A stretch of DNA of 64,000 nt from Caprella mutica. Its lineage: Eukaryota; Arthropoda; Malacostraca; Amphipoda; Caprellidae. The position numbers and the translations under genes were made by a program. The notes beneath the pieces are model-generated. The model worked only from the letters and a program-made list of their open reading frames with translations. It did not search any database and was not told the origin of the DNA. The first letter of the stretch is position 1; each line of letters starts with the position of its first letter. Of the stretch, positions 13,186-25,142 are shown piece after piece. The stretch lies in assembly GCA_947561585.1 (NCBI GenBank), contig CANNZV010002327.1, positions 1 through 64,000 on the forward strand. Direction: 5' to 3'.

Positions 13186-14794
13186 TAGAACAAGACTTAG
13201 TTCATTAAAGTAGGCAGCAAAATATGAACAACAAAAGTCAAACTTAGGTTCCACCGGAACCTATATAATCAGCTGGTTAAATCTTTTAGTGGTCAACTAA
13301 TCTCATAGGCTTTAACTAACTACAAGAACTCTAAGGTCAAAAATGCCCATAATCCGAACATAACCATTGACCAGTTATTGCCTGTTCATTACACAGGAAG
13401 AGAAATAGTTTTATTAATTATTATTACAAAATATTTAAGCTCTCTTCTACACATCATTGAATCTTTCCATTACTCAGTGGCGAAAGATACATAGACTAAT
13501 TACTTTACTACTTATTTCAGAGCTGTGATTTTCTGATACATTTTTAGCTAATTCCGTTTACTACATATGGTGGGTGATGTAGGTTGAATGAGGTACAAAT
13601 GATTCTGAATTATTATTATTTACCAATTTATGGTATCGGTACAATAACATAACAAAATAGATTTACTGTAGCCTGAACAGGGGAGTCAATATACAGGCTA
13701 TAAGTCAATCAAAAGTTCATAACACTGTTACTAACTCATGACTGGTATTACTGCCCACTTTGCTATTACTGTAACTGTTTTTCAATTCAGTAGTCTCTCT
13801 ATATGCTATATAATACATTTCTAATTATAACACACAAATTATACACCCAAGAAAACCCTAAGTTTATTTGACCCCAAATAGTTGTTTATAACATCCTTGT
13901 TAGCGTACACATGTGTTCTCATTTTAATCGTACGATATAATTTCTTCAAATTATCTCGCAAAATACATCATTTGAAAGACGACCGATATGTCCTCTTAAT
14001 GCATAAAGTGTTAATCCAGTATCTTAAATGGTGAAACTTATTTTTTTCTTAAAGTGTATACGCTTCTGGAAACAATTTAAGCCTTAGATGAAGGCCGAAC
14101 ATGCATTTTTTCTATATGAATTTCAATTTAAAAATCGAAACATAGAGTGTGCAATCTTTCACTTCAGCGTCATATTAGTGTTTAGTACGATTGTTGCACA
14201 TAGAGTATTATAATATAGATATTACATCAATAATAAATCATCTAAATGACAAGACACAAGAATAAGGGTTCCAGAGGCTATTTTACTCAATGTTGAAGGC
14301 TTTTTTCATTGTAAGCTTTCTTAAAGAAAGATTTCCATTCATTATCAGAAACAAAGAAACCTGATGTTTAAATAACAACATCAGTTGAATAAATTAACCT
14401 CAACGTTAAGTTTAAATAACTTCTTGTTAAATGGTGATCACATTGAGTATAAATATTTTAAAAACCAGAATAAGTATAAGCAAATCAAATCTATATAATA
14501 ATTACTACTATAAATAGATATTGTGGATCAAATTTTATATCATAAGAAGTAAATGTAAATTCAATGTGCTAAATGTGGTTGTGTCTAAGATTATTATTTG
14601 TTATTAGGTATGATATTCGATATATTATAATACTAAATATTCAATAATTATTCAACAATCTTGAAATCATGAAACAAGAGCTTATAAATAACTGTGATTG
14701 AAAAATGCGTCCCTTCTTCTTATCTTCCAAAACGTTGTGATGAAAGAATGACATCATATCTCACTATGGGCTCAAACACACAACATTGCGGCTC

Positions 14795-14915
14795 GGAGCA
14801 GCGCGAACGGAGCGCCATTAATGAGGTTTGGTTTTCGTACACTGCAAGCGGAGCGGGGCTCAAAATATATATATATATATATATATATATTAATGGCGCT
14901 CCGTTCCGCTTGTAG
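14795..14915. repeat. Inverted repeat around a (TA)n microsatellite
   Basis: AACGGAGCGCCATTAAT at about 14807-14823 is matched by its complement at about 14890-14907, with (TA)n at about 14866-14890 between the arms. The duplicate at 35805-35935 has a longer TA tract. Confidence 0.75.
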
Positions 14916-15765
14916 TGTGTACGTCCAAATCCATAGCGATTTGCAAGTCAGTCAGTACCTACTGTGCAGTGTTTAGTTTAACAGCTTAGTGAGATTGTAC
15001 TAGGATGGAGAGTTCCTTGTTCACAGTAGGATAGTGTTAGAAATAAATCAGTGTTTAATGATATATCTTGTATTTAATAATGAACTTTTATTACTGATAT
15101 CTAAGGTACGAATGGGGAAAGGAAAGCGAAGATCAGTACGTGATATACGGTTAGATAACGTCAACCGAGACTTGCATTGTCTCAGAGCGATAATCAAGTT
15201 ATAGGATTTATAATCAAACTCTAATATATGTAGTTAAACCCAAGATAAGAGAGAGCCGTATTAGATTGACCTCACATATATATGGTGGCGTATGGGTTTC
15301 ACAATTGATATACAATGAAAATATAAAGTGTTATTAATATTTTAGAGAGATTATTTCAGTTTCATGGAATCTGGTTACCGTTAGACGAATGCAACATAAT
15401 GTATTGTATTCGTCAACGCTGTCATTTTGGTAATTGATTACCTGTTTTCTGAATCCTAATATTGACATAAATCACGAATCATATTTTCTTTTAAACAAAA
15501 TATTAAAACTTCATATTGTCTGTATAGCTAGTAATGATAAATTAAAACCTAAATCACATAGTGTTGAATTTAAATTCTTACAATCGAGATTGAAATCGTG
15601 CAGTTAATAACCTTTTACAGTTCGTTCATATCTTAAATCGGTCGTTCTTATAACGGCTTAAAGTTTTAAATAAAATCGTTATTGTGATTAATACAGAAGC
15701 TGAAAATTTGATCTAATGATCGCCAGCTGTGGATCTAATGTTCGCCATGCAGCTCTAATAGTCTA

Positions 15766-16500
15766 CAGGGTGTCGGCAAAAAAGTAGCTGATTTAAAAGG
15801 GCTGTTATTCGTAAATCATTATTGCTACAAGACTGAAATAGGTTTCATTTTAAACTGTAGAATTTCAAATATAGTTTAATTTCATTCAAACTTATATTCA
15901 ATACAAAGCACATCTGTAGAACTTCAATTTCATTAACAGTTTATTAAATCCAAGAATGGCAAAATGTGGAAAAGATAAAAAATTATCCTGGATATGAATG
16001 GTCCATGAAAATTAAAAGTTACTGATTTCAACTCAGATACGGAACACTATTATGTAAAAAAATTGAATAAAAAAACGTTACGTAGAATGTCCAGTTGCCC
16101 ACGGTACAGTGTATAATTCAAATGAAGGAAATTTGAAAAGAAAAACACGGTCAGAAACATCATTTAACATGGCTAGGGAATTTAATTATTAATGATTAAA
16201 CGAAATCAGTTAGAAAATTGTCTGCTGAGATACAAATAAAGAAACTACTATTCGTTTAATCTTAATAAACCTTTATTTAACACTAGTATGCAATGTCTTC
16301 AAGAACCCATATTTGCTAATACTCTAAATCGTCGATTTAAGTGTATTGAGACTGGTGGTGGCCATTTAGAAAACTAATTTTATAGTGAAATAAAACTTGA
16401 TATTCTTATCTTTCAAATTGAAACTATTTCAGTCTTCTAGCAATAATAGTTTACAAATTACAGCCCTTTAAAATCGGCTACCTTTTTTGCGGACACCCTG
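15766..16500. mobile_element. Mariner-like MITE with TA target duplication (unit B)
   Basis: The ends are CAGGGTGTCGGCAAAAAAGT and the complement of CAGGGTGTCCGCAAAAAAGG, continuing as imperfect inverted repeats for about 70 bp. TA flanks both ends. No transposase frame is visible. The duplicate is at 36810-37549; the site is empty in unit A, where only a single TA near 1551 can be aligned. Confidence 0.8.
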
Positions 16501-16604
16501 TAGAATCATCAATAAGAGAGTTCTGAAAATTGAAAAGTAGTACTTTACTTTGATTTTCACTGGTGTTGATGAATTATGAAACAAAGATACAAGACTACTT
16601 TGTT

Positions 16605-17378
16605 TTAAAATATCTCCAAAAAGCATACAGACATCTCGGTAGTAATAGGAACTGCTCTTTCTTCAATCGAAACAACTTTTCCATATATCGGTTCAGACCC
16701 TGTAACTTCAATAATCTGGGACCCCACAGTTACTTCAGGTAACTCACCGAGCAAGAGATTGTTGGTTAAGCGATCAGAAACTGATGTAAAGTTTCCAACT
16801 CGGATTTCGGCGTCAACTAATCTTATATCCAAATCCTTCGTAGATGGTTGAGCGACGATGAAGACAGAAGTTACCTTTTGCACTGAAGTAAATTCAATCA
16901 ACAAGAATGGAGGTACTGCAGGATCAGTCATCCCTCCATGATAGCAGTCATCAAGTTTGAAGGAATTGACACCGACCAGTAAGTTACTTGCCAATCTTCC
17001 ATTAAATGCATCATTTCCAGTAATTTGCTGAACTTTATTCGGAAACAAACTTTCTTTTGTTCTTTTTGTGTAGCAAGGTACGAGAGTTCCAATCATTGTA
17101 TCTGTTACCTTCGCAGTTACGTACATATCTGACAATACGTACTCCGTATCAGATGATAAGCAGACGACAGTACACCAATCCAATTCATAACACTCTTTCA
17201 TTGGATAAACCTTTGTTGACGACATGGGTCTTGATCTGAACTCAAAGTAACCCTTACCTGCCATTCTCTCGCTTAATGTAACCATGGATTTAACAAACAA
17301 GAAACTGGTTATCGAGCCCGAAGAGACAAGGAAATTCATGAAGATGATGAACACCCTCATTTTGTTCAGCAGATTCAT
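16605..17378 (-). CDS. Secreted F5/8 type C (discoidin/fucolectin-like) domain protein, copy B
   Basis: This 257-aa paralog of copy A has a hydrophobic segment at residues 7-30 and a PAN/apple-like half with Cys 63, 69, 73 and 102. The F5/8C half covers about 117-257, with Cys 145 and Cys 252 placed like the disulfide that closes this fold, and DAEIRVGNF at about 189-197. Its first 50 residues resemble copy A more, while residues from about 104 onward resemble copy C more. A polypyrimidine tract plus CTGCAG ends 15 nt before the ATG, so this is probably the last exon of a spliced gene. A sugar-binding secreted role is inferred from the fold only. Confidence 0.65.
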   Translation of the reverse strand: MNLLNKMRVFIIFMNFLVSSGSITSFLFVKSMVTLSERMAGKGYFEFRSRPMSSTKVYPMKECYELDWCTVVCLSSDTEYVLSDMYVTAKVTDTMIGTLVPCYTKRTKESLFPNKVQQITGNDAFNGRLASNLLVGVNSFKLDDCYHGGMTDPAVPPFLLIEFTSVQKVTSVFIVAQPSTKDLDIRLVDAEIRVGNFTSVSDRLTNNLLLGELPEVTVGSQIIEVTGSEPIYGKVVSIEERAVPITTEMSVCFLEIF

Positions 17379-17446
17379 AGTTGAAAGGAGAATCTGCAGA
17401 ATGGAAAGAACATTACAACTTAAAACTGTAAGTGTTAATACAAATA

Positions 17447-17714
17447 CAGTAAACTCCAGTGTTACGAAGTATTAGATCTTCACATTTAGGAGCCACTTCA
17501 TATCTCAGGGGCAATGATAGTTTTCTATGATTATAATCTTGGTGAAAACTGTGGTCTTTGAGGGATAACTCAATAACTGCAATATCTTGCAGTATATTGT
17601 TTTCTATAATTTAAACATAGAAAATACTTCATAACTCAGGTGCATTTCATAACTCAGGTCCTTCATTACTCGAGTGCTTCATAACGCGAACTTCATAATT
17701 CAGGAGTTTTACCG
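17447..17714. mobile_element. MITE of the CAGTGAAACTCC family, upstream of gene B
   Basis: It is the counterpart of the copy at 2434 at the same distance from the gene; its ends are CAGTAAACTCC and GGAGTTTTACCG between TA dinucleotides. Shared position means it was inserted before units A and B separated. Confidence 0.65.
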
Positions 17715-18298
17715 TACTACTCTTGTTGATAATGTTGAACTATATATGAGAAACCCTGAATTAATTTGAAAAAAAATACAATGCCGTAGTAATAACTGTA
17801 CACATTAGAGCAAACATATCGGAATCAATTCGATATTGGGTTGTGTCTAATACGTTGCGCTAGTAGTGCATGCTCTTAAATCAGATATCTCAAATATTTG
17901 ACAGTTTTGAAATCTTAAATATTTCTACCGGCATCATCCAAAAATCTTCACTTTAGTCCGTATTGTTTAATTTCTGATCATCAATCGTTTAATGCATATC
18001 GAAACAACATTAGTAATCTATTATATTACTGAATTCCGTTTTAGAATAGATACCCCAAATTTTGTATAGTTTATGATCAATTGCAATATTTACCTTAAAT
18101 GTATCGAAACAAGACCAGTAATTAGATATCTATTATATTACTGAATACAGTTAGAAATGTATTCCTAAAGCTCCGAATCGTATGAGATGAAATCTGTAAT
18201 TTATAGAAATATATCAAAACCTAATTTCGATTTCACTTTAAAATATTCGAGTGTCTAAGAGTCACATATAATATCAAACCTGAATTAATTTAATATGC

Positions 18299-18485
18299 AT
18301 CCAGGATGGATGAGGGGTTAGCATTGCAGACTAGAGGATATCAGACTGAAAGTTCGAGTCTCAGACAAACCACTTCATTAATTCTCATTTAATTTGTCTA
18401 TTACAATGTGTAACATTAATCCAATTGATATGCACCCAAATGCACTTTACACTATATGTAATAAAGTAAAAGCTGGAAATAAATG
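18299..18485 (+). repeat. tRNA-like SINE copy, uninterrupted
   Basis: An A-box-like GGATGAGGGGTTAGC is followed about 35 nt later by a good B box, AGTTCGAGTCTC, and then the family tail. It is the intact counterpart of the interrupted copy at 5789-7075. Confidence 0.55.
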
Positions 18486-18919
18486 CAGTTCGATACTTTA
18501 AATTTTTCAGGAAATATATTTTCTGTAATATGAATATATATTAGACATCATATTTGCTGTCTATTTCCTTACAAAACTCTTCCGTTTTAGTAGCTATTAA
18601 AATCTCTATAGTGTTGCATTGCTAGTTTAAAATGCATCTGAACGATGGATATATTTCTTCATGATTACTATTTAGTATTTAGAAACAATAGGCAAAATAT
18701 ATTCGCATCATTTAGAAAGAGTTGGTACTGAATGCAGTATATTGGTATAAATAATCCATTGAAACAGTTAATAAATCAATTTTGATATGTATTTTACATC
18801 GATTTTGATTTCTATTCAATTATGCTTAAGCGCTCTAGTAAGATGAATCTAAACGATACAGAGGGATCTGTTTTTTTACTTTTTTTTTTCGGAATCGATA
18901 GTGATGATCACGTGGAAAC

Positions 18920-20199
18920 CTGTCACGTCTCAAATGTGGACATCACTCTTCTCTCCCTTCCTACAAACACAGAATTGGGAGGGCGGACACGGATCTGTGT
19001 GAGTACTGCTCTACGGATCCGGGGACAATCTCCCACAATGTCCAACACTACAACAACATCGGACCACACACACCACACATTCACTGGAGCACTTATAGAC
19101 CCGCCCTCAGGAAGTCATTGCCTTCCTGAGGGACATCGGGTTCACTTAGGCCCACCCCCTTTCATGTAATTTGGTGGTTACTCCCGATGCGCGCTCATTC
19201 GGTCGCACCTGCTCCATGAGGGTCTAGGGGGGGGGGGATCATTCGTAAGCAAAAGGATGACCGAAGCAATTACATACATACGCATACAATTGTCATACTA
19301 CCTTTACATTGTATTTACCCAAAAAACATATGAATGTCGATTCGATGCCGTTTGCTGTCGAATTCGTAGCGCTAACAGTGGGTATCGACTTAGCAACCAT
19401 TTCGACTCATAGTAGATTTCGGAATGTCTGTTTCTAAATGATATCTGAATTTACACTTTGAGTAGAAACACTAAAACCGATACATGATTTTAACAGAATC
19501 ATCTTGACGTCGGCATGTCTGTTTCCAAACGATATTTGAATTTATACTTCGACCAGAAGTGCGAAAACAGATACGTAGTTTTAAAAAAATCGTTTCAAAT
19601 GTGGAAATTCATTTTCTTATCTTCCTGTTTTGTAATACGTATAGAAATGTAGGAATTATTTCTATTCAATTGGATTGTACCTTTCTATATAACGTATACG
19701 TAGTGCTCCCTTTAAACTACACCCAATAATTAATACACTTATAAGAAACTACGGCAGTTGTGAAGGTTCGATCGGGCATTGGCACGCTAGTGCGATTGTA
19801 CAATGGATCAACGTAAAGTAAGCGATATTGGAACATCAGTTGTCGAACAGTGTTCTTCCAGTACCGTGAAAATGAATGGATAACCAATCAAGTGATTTTT
19901 CGAAGGCCAGTGCATTTATTGTTATGAATCTATTCTAAACAGCTTACTGTAAATAAACCCCGAGGGGTTCCTGAAACTGTCTTTGGTGAATAGAAGAGAA
20001 GTGGGGTGGCATCCCATGGGACCCAAACTGTTGTAATTTGGATTATGTATTGTCTATTTTATGTTTACCATGTGTATAGTGTTTTTAACTCTCCATTCAG
20101 TTTTAGAGGATAGCGCTAGGGTTATGCTCTACAATTACGTACGAGGTCTTAGATTTTGTGTTAGCTAGGCTCGTAGACTTCATTTACTATCACTTCTTC
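18920..20199. other. Insertion specific to unit B, partly GC-richer, origin unknown
   Basis: Unit B carries about 5.6 kb (18.92-24.55 kb) absent from unit A. The first part (18930-19260) is clearly richer in G and C, with a run of ten G near 19231, and ends near TTACATACATACGCATAC like a retroelement tail. I see no recognisable protein; the 115-aa frame over 18822-19169 has no family resemblance. Confidence 0.4.
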
Positions 20200-20450
20200 A
20201 TCTCCTTCTTCCATCCTTGAGTGCAGCCACCGGTGCTTGTGACCATTTTTGTCACATTCCTTGGTAAGTGACAGCATTCACGGAGTAGCTTTTCAGCATC
20301 CATGAGATCGTGACTTTTTCCATGGAGCCCCTTTCCTTTTTGACTGCTTCTCCGTTCCCTTGTATTTAATTTCCTTTTGACGTCAGCGACATGGTCTTTG
20401 GTTCCGAAGCAGACGTTAAACCTCTACTAAACGTCAATAATTAAAAGTTG
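20200..20450. repeat. Dispersed repeat family copy
   Basis: It shares several blocks with 63490-63745, including CCATGAG, CCCTTGTATTTAATTTCC and GGTTCCGAAGCAGACG; a short relative is at 59370-59400. It looks like the 3' part of a SINE or LINE family. Confidence 0.55.
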
Positions 20451-20970
20451 GTGGGCTATCTACCATGTTCCATTTTAGAGTAAATTCTGTGTTATCGGAC
20501 GGTTCCACATTTTCGAATATGTAAGAAATAAATATAATAATTATCATTATTCAATTTTTACTTAAATTGGTATCCATTATACCAGTACGAAAGAGACAAG
20601 TTTAGAAATAAAAATTATTACATAAATAATTTTTCTTCGTAAAATGCGGAACCCCATATCCGATAACTTGATCATTCACCTAGTGCCAAAAGCTGCAAAT
20701 GAGACGATTAAAATTCAGTGATTCTTATTATAGATAATTAAACTTAAAGTGGTAATCGAATCAATAAATCTATATATTATAATCATTATTTAACTTTTAT
20801 TTCAATTGATATCATACCTTCAGCTATTATCATACCCGACTGCTAAAAATATTTCACAGAGCATAAAATTCCTGTTTGTTCAATGAAACACAATTATATA
20901 AGACAAAATATCAAACCAATTACTCAACTATTAATTTGATTGAAAAGATTAATACTCAACCGGAAATCCA

Positions 20971-21073
20971 TAATATTAGAGGTTATTCAAACTCTGCGTT
21001 GAAGGTTTTTTCAGTTTTCTAATAGAAAACTGAAAAAACCTTCAACGCAGAGTTTAAATAACCTCTAATATTA
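20971..21073. repeat. Near-perfect hairpin, 50-bp arms and 3-nt loop
   Basis: The left arm 20971-21020 and right arm 21024-21073 pair at 49 of 50 positions around the loop AAT. One arm recurs at 118-166. Confidence 0.95.
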
Positions 21074-21410
21074 TCAACTATTAATTTATGACCTATATTT
21101 ACTGAGTGAGAAATAATCTATGGTCAAATATTTATTAATGCATTCATTACTTTGAACTTTCATCACAGAGCTTTCATCTGTATTGTAAGTCGTGGCCTCA
21201 AAACATTTTCTTTAATTTGAACTCATAGAGATCGAAATTTTTGAGAAGTTACAATTATATAAAAATTTGACCAACTTATTACTATTTGTAATAAGAATGA
21301 GTTGTGATTTTGGTTATAAAAGCGGTGGTTGCCTGTATTGTTCTATTCACTTTAAAATATCTTTAAGTATATCCGGGTCGTTTAATATCAAAATTTTTTT
21401 TTAGTTAAAT

Positions 21411-21565
21411 GCATCCACGGTGGCAAAGTGACAGAGCTACAGGCACGACGATGGTTGGACCCACGAACGATACCCGGACACGTCACTTCATTTCTTCCCA
21501 TTTAATTTATATATATCATAATGTAACATAATCAAATTGGTATGCATCTAATCGAACGGTACGTT
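21411..21565 (+). repeat. SINE-like copy of a second subtype
   Basis: An A-box-like GTGGCAAAGTGACAGAGC is followed by ACGAACGATACCCG in the B-box position. The tail CACTTCATT...CCCATTTAATTTATAT matches the other SINE-like copies. It could instead be a decayed tRNA-derived element of a related family. Confidence 0.4.
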
Positions 21566-22559
21566 ATATCAATGAAGTAAGAGTTTTCTATTTTAATTCA
21601 TATATTTATTGTATGCAAGTGGATATCGTTTCGAAGCATATTAGATATATAATTAGGCGTCTGTTCGATGGAGAATCCCTATGTATGTTGGATGTCGTAA
21701 TTTATCTTTCTATTCAACGCTGTTATAACTGTATCGCTTCGATGCCAAATATACTTGATATGATGCGGTTTAGCGGTGCAAACGGATATCTGATCGATGT
21801 CTACTTGATGTCACCATGTCTAATTTGTTACTGGTATTCGATGTCGGAAGAGAGGTTATACAGAGTCGTTTAGACATCGAATAGATACATTCATGTTTGC
21901 TGGGTAGTAGCTTTAAATAAATTTTAAATTGTTTCTATATCGTTGATCTTTAGCGTATACGAAAAAGAAATATTATAGGATATTTAAGAATATAAGAAAT
22001 ATTATATAAACAATAACAATTCTCAGCGCCCCTTGCGGTGAACACTGGACTTAAAACCAAAATATTAACTATTTTTGTTATGGTTGTTACTAATATATGA
22101 AACGAATGAACTCTCGTATGTATGCAACTAATTACAAACAGCATTTTCATTACAACAACCAAAAAAAAATTCAACAAAAAATATCCAAATTATGGCTTAA
22201 TATCCCAGTAAACAATGAGGCATCAAAATATCGTCATATCGATACCAGACTTTGATCGAAATGATGTCGAAAATAGAGCTAGAATCCGCTATCTGACATC
22301 GTTTTGGCATCGATTCGAAGATGCTTTGCCCAACTAGACGGCATCGAACATACGTATATTTCGAGATGTAGAGTCACAAATTATGCTTCGAATAGTCGTT
22401 AACAAAACTATCGATTAGACACATGAAAGTAGACATTGAATAGAAGTAAACCTTATCCAATGAATAAATACATAAATCCAAAATTAAAATTGAATTTTCT
22501 TACTGTATTGCATATAAGATACTTATTAAGTAAGGTGGATATCAATTTAATTAATGTTA

Positions 22560-22720
22560 TATAATGTTATATTCAAATTATATGGGAAAAAATAATTAAA
22601 GTATCGGGTATCGAACGTGCAGCCAGCTGTCCTCGTGTCTGTACCTCTGCCAGTGTGCCATCGTGAATGCATTTTACTGAGAATTTTTTTTGATATTAAA
22701 CGACTCGAAGATAGATAGAT
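22560..22720 (-). repeat. SINE-like copy, minus strand
   Basis: Read on the minus strand it gives TTTAATATCAAA, a variant of the flank seen before 21411, then GCATTCACGATGGCAC and TTCGATACCCGATAC, matching the copy at 21411. Confidence 0.4.
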
Positions 22721-22798
22721 CTATTTTAAAGTTATTTAACAATACAAGCACTCTCCGCTATTATAAACAAAATAATAATTTAGTCTTTATTACAAATA

Positions 22799-23570
22799 CA
22801 GGTAGACCTCGCTTTAAGTACAACTCACTTTAGTAAAAGTGGTACTTATTTTGGGTCATGATTCGAAATAAGAACCGTTCGTAGAAATAGAAAACGGAGA
22901 CAATTTTTTGTGATTATTTCACGGTCACTAGAAAAAAACATTAAAATTATAATCCAGATGAGGTTCTTAGAAGCAATTGGTTCAGAAATTCAACATGTCA
23001 CATTTTAGAAAAAGTTCCGTATTGTCGCACGGTTCCATATTCTCGAACACCTAAAAATCTCTACATAATAGGTAATCATTATTTAACTTTTATTTCAATC
23101 GATATACATGATACCAATTTGAATAGAAGTTAAATGATAATTATTGTATTTTCTTTTCTGACGTTTCTAAAATGTAGAACCAACCAATAACTTGGAACTT
23201 AGTACCCTACCACCAAAAATATTATACAGATCATAAAATTGCTGTTTGTGCAATGTAACATAATAAATATAAAAATCTAAGTATCTATTAATTACTCACT
23301 TATAGTGAGTGAGAGTTAAGTTATGCTTAGATTTCAAAACCTTTAATAAATTCACAATTTTAAAATTTCATCACAGTCGCAAACAATAAAAAACTGTTTC
23401 TTAATATTCTTACATAGTACTCTAATTCTAAAACGAATTTTCTTTCATTATAACTCATAGAAAATGAGATGTATAGTTTATACTGAAGGACTGACAATTA
23501 TAAATTTCCAGTTACCTTTCCTTGCTTTAATTAACGTTTGATAAATTGTGATTTAGTAACTAAAGTATAT
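22799..23570. mobile_element. Inverted, diverged copy of the element at 577-1346
   Basis: It starts CAGGTAGACCTCGCTTTAAG after TA and follows the reverse complement of 577-1346 through the blocks ending GTAACTAAAG. The right end has decayed. Confidence 0.65.
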
Positions 23571-23954
23571 GTTCCAAGTTAATATTAAGGTCTAAATTTA
23601 AAAAAACACGTGATAGAGGAAAATATAATAATTATTATTTAACTACTATTTAATAAGTATCAAATTAACTGAAGGCATGATACCGATTCAAATAAAAGTT
23701 AAATAATAATTATTACATATAGATTTAATGAGTCCGATCACCACTCTAAGTTTAATTATCTATAATGTGAATCACTGAATTTTGAATCGTCTCATTTGCA
23801 GCTTTTGGCACTATAGATGAAAGCTTAAGTTACCGCAATTTACGTAGAATTAATTATTTAGGTATTGATTTGTATTTCTAAACTTGTATTTCAATTGGTA
23901 TCCTAATTGGTACGTATTGGTATCATGGATACCAACTTCAGTAAATATTAAATA

Positions 23955-24228
23955 CAGTAAAACTCCTGAGTTATGATGTTCTTCGTTATGAAGCACTCGA
24001 GTAATGAAGGACCTGAGTTATGAAATGCACAGCGGAGTTATGAAGTATTTTCTATGTTTAAATTATAGAAAACGATATATGTCATGATCGAATTTCGTCC
24101 TAGTTTTCACTAAAAAGACCGTAGTTTTCTCCAATATTTTGATCATAGAAAACAATCAGTGTCCCTGAGCTATGAAGTGGCTCTGAGTCATGAAGAAGCC
24201 AAGATTTCATAACTCAGGGGATTCACTG
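23955..24228. mobile_element. MITE, best preserved copy of the CAGTGAAACTCC family
   Basis: The ends are CAGTAAAACTCCTGAGTTAT and the complement of CAGTGAATCCCCTGAGTTAT, with TA on both sides, 274 bp in all. No coding capacity is seen. The wider region 23590-23950 carries inverted matches to about 20640-20860. Confidence 0.75.
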
Positions 24229-24239
24229 TATTTTTATAC

Positions 24240-25142
24240 GACTAAAACAGACGACAGAAAATATGAGACTCATAACAGCTTTTCTATAACTTTTCACACG
24301 CATCGAATGCACATCGTTCTTATATCTAGATTTATGCGTCGTTTATCTATCGTTCGATTTCGTTACTAATTCTCGATGTATTAAATTAAAAATCGATTCG
24401 ACATATAAAATAGAAGGAGATTTATGATGTCGATTTCAGGGTTCCTTCATGTATCGATTCGATTAAAATTAATTAATGAGTTTAGATACCGCTGTCCTAG
24501 CTTTGAATTCGACATAAGAAGATATCGAATCGATAGACCGTTGTTTATAGGGAAACATCATTCGACAGGAGACTGATATGGACTCCTATTATATATAGAA
24601 TAAAGGGTTAATTAATATTCTATGTGCCCGCAATACTATAAGGTTTATATTATCGCACGATTCAAATATCGTTCATAGGAGGTTATGATTGAATAGTATA
24701 GCTATCATTAATATATCTGTGATCATTCAATTAATTATTCTATAAAATTTCATTGAGATTATTTGAAAGAATAGTATTTGAATTTTTAAATTGGTCTTTA
24801 TTAAATACTAACTTATTTTTAAAATAAGGAAAACTTACCAATTTACTTACGTAATTTTTTCAGCATTCCTTTGAACTGATTTCCAACACTAGAGACCTGA
24901 GAATTAATGTGTCTATAATCAGAGCTGGTGTACTTATGAATGTTTTCACATTACTGATTAGGTGTAACGGTGAAAAGTTTGCCGACGAAGTAGTTTTTCT
25001 GCATGCGATGTAAAATAGTTTTTCTATTTGATTGCTCATAACTTTACTTTTATATTTTGCAGGGAAAAGAATGTGTGCTCCAGAATATTAACTTTTATAT
25101 AATTTTTAACATAATATGCCAGCAAACTAATACACTTTAGAA
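24240..25142. other. Unit B spacer before the large array, no gene seen
   Basis: From about 24550 the sequence aligns with unit A 7590-8250. No conserved frame is visible. Confidence 0.6.

Larger units (their letters stand above)
8875..17240. repeat. Recent segmental duplication, copy 1
   Basis: This block is nearly identical, read side by side, to 30152-38290. It starts at the end of the 14-bp array and runs into the F5/8C gene. Copy 2 lacks about 276 bp corresponding to 13731-14006. Apart from the transposons, the small arrays and the gene listed separately, it holds no convincing coding region; the 63-aa and 102-aa frames inside it have no recognisable content. Confidence 0.9.

Noticed and set aside
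21411..21490. Functional tRNA gene
   Set aside because: No cloverleaf with paired acceptor stem could be drawn; a SINE-like head fits better.
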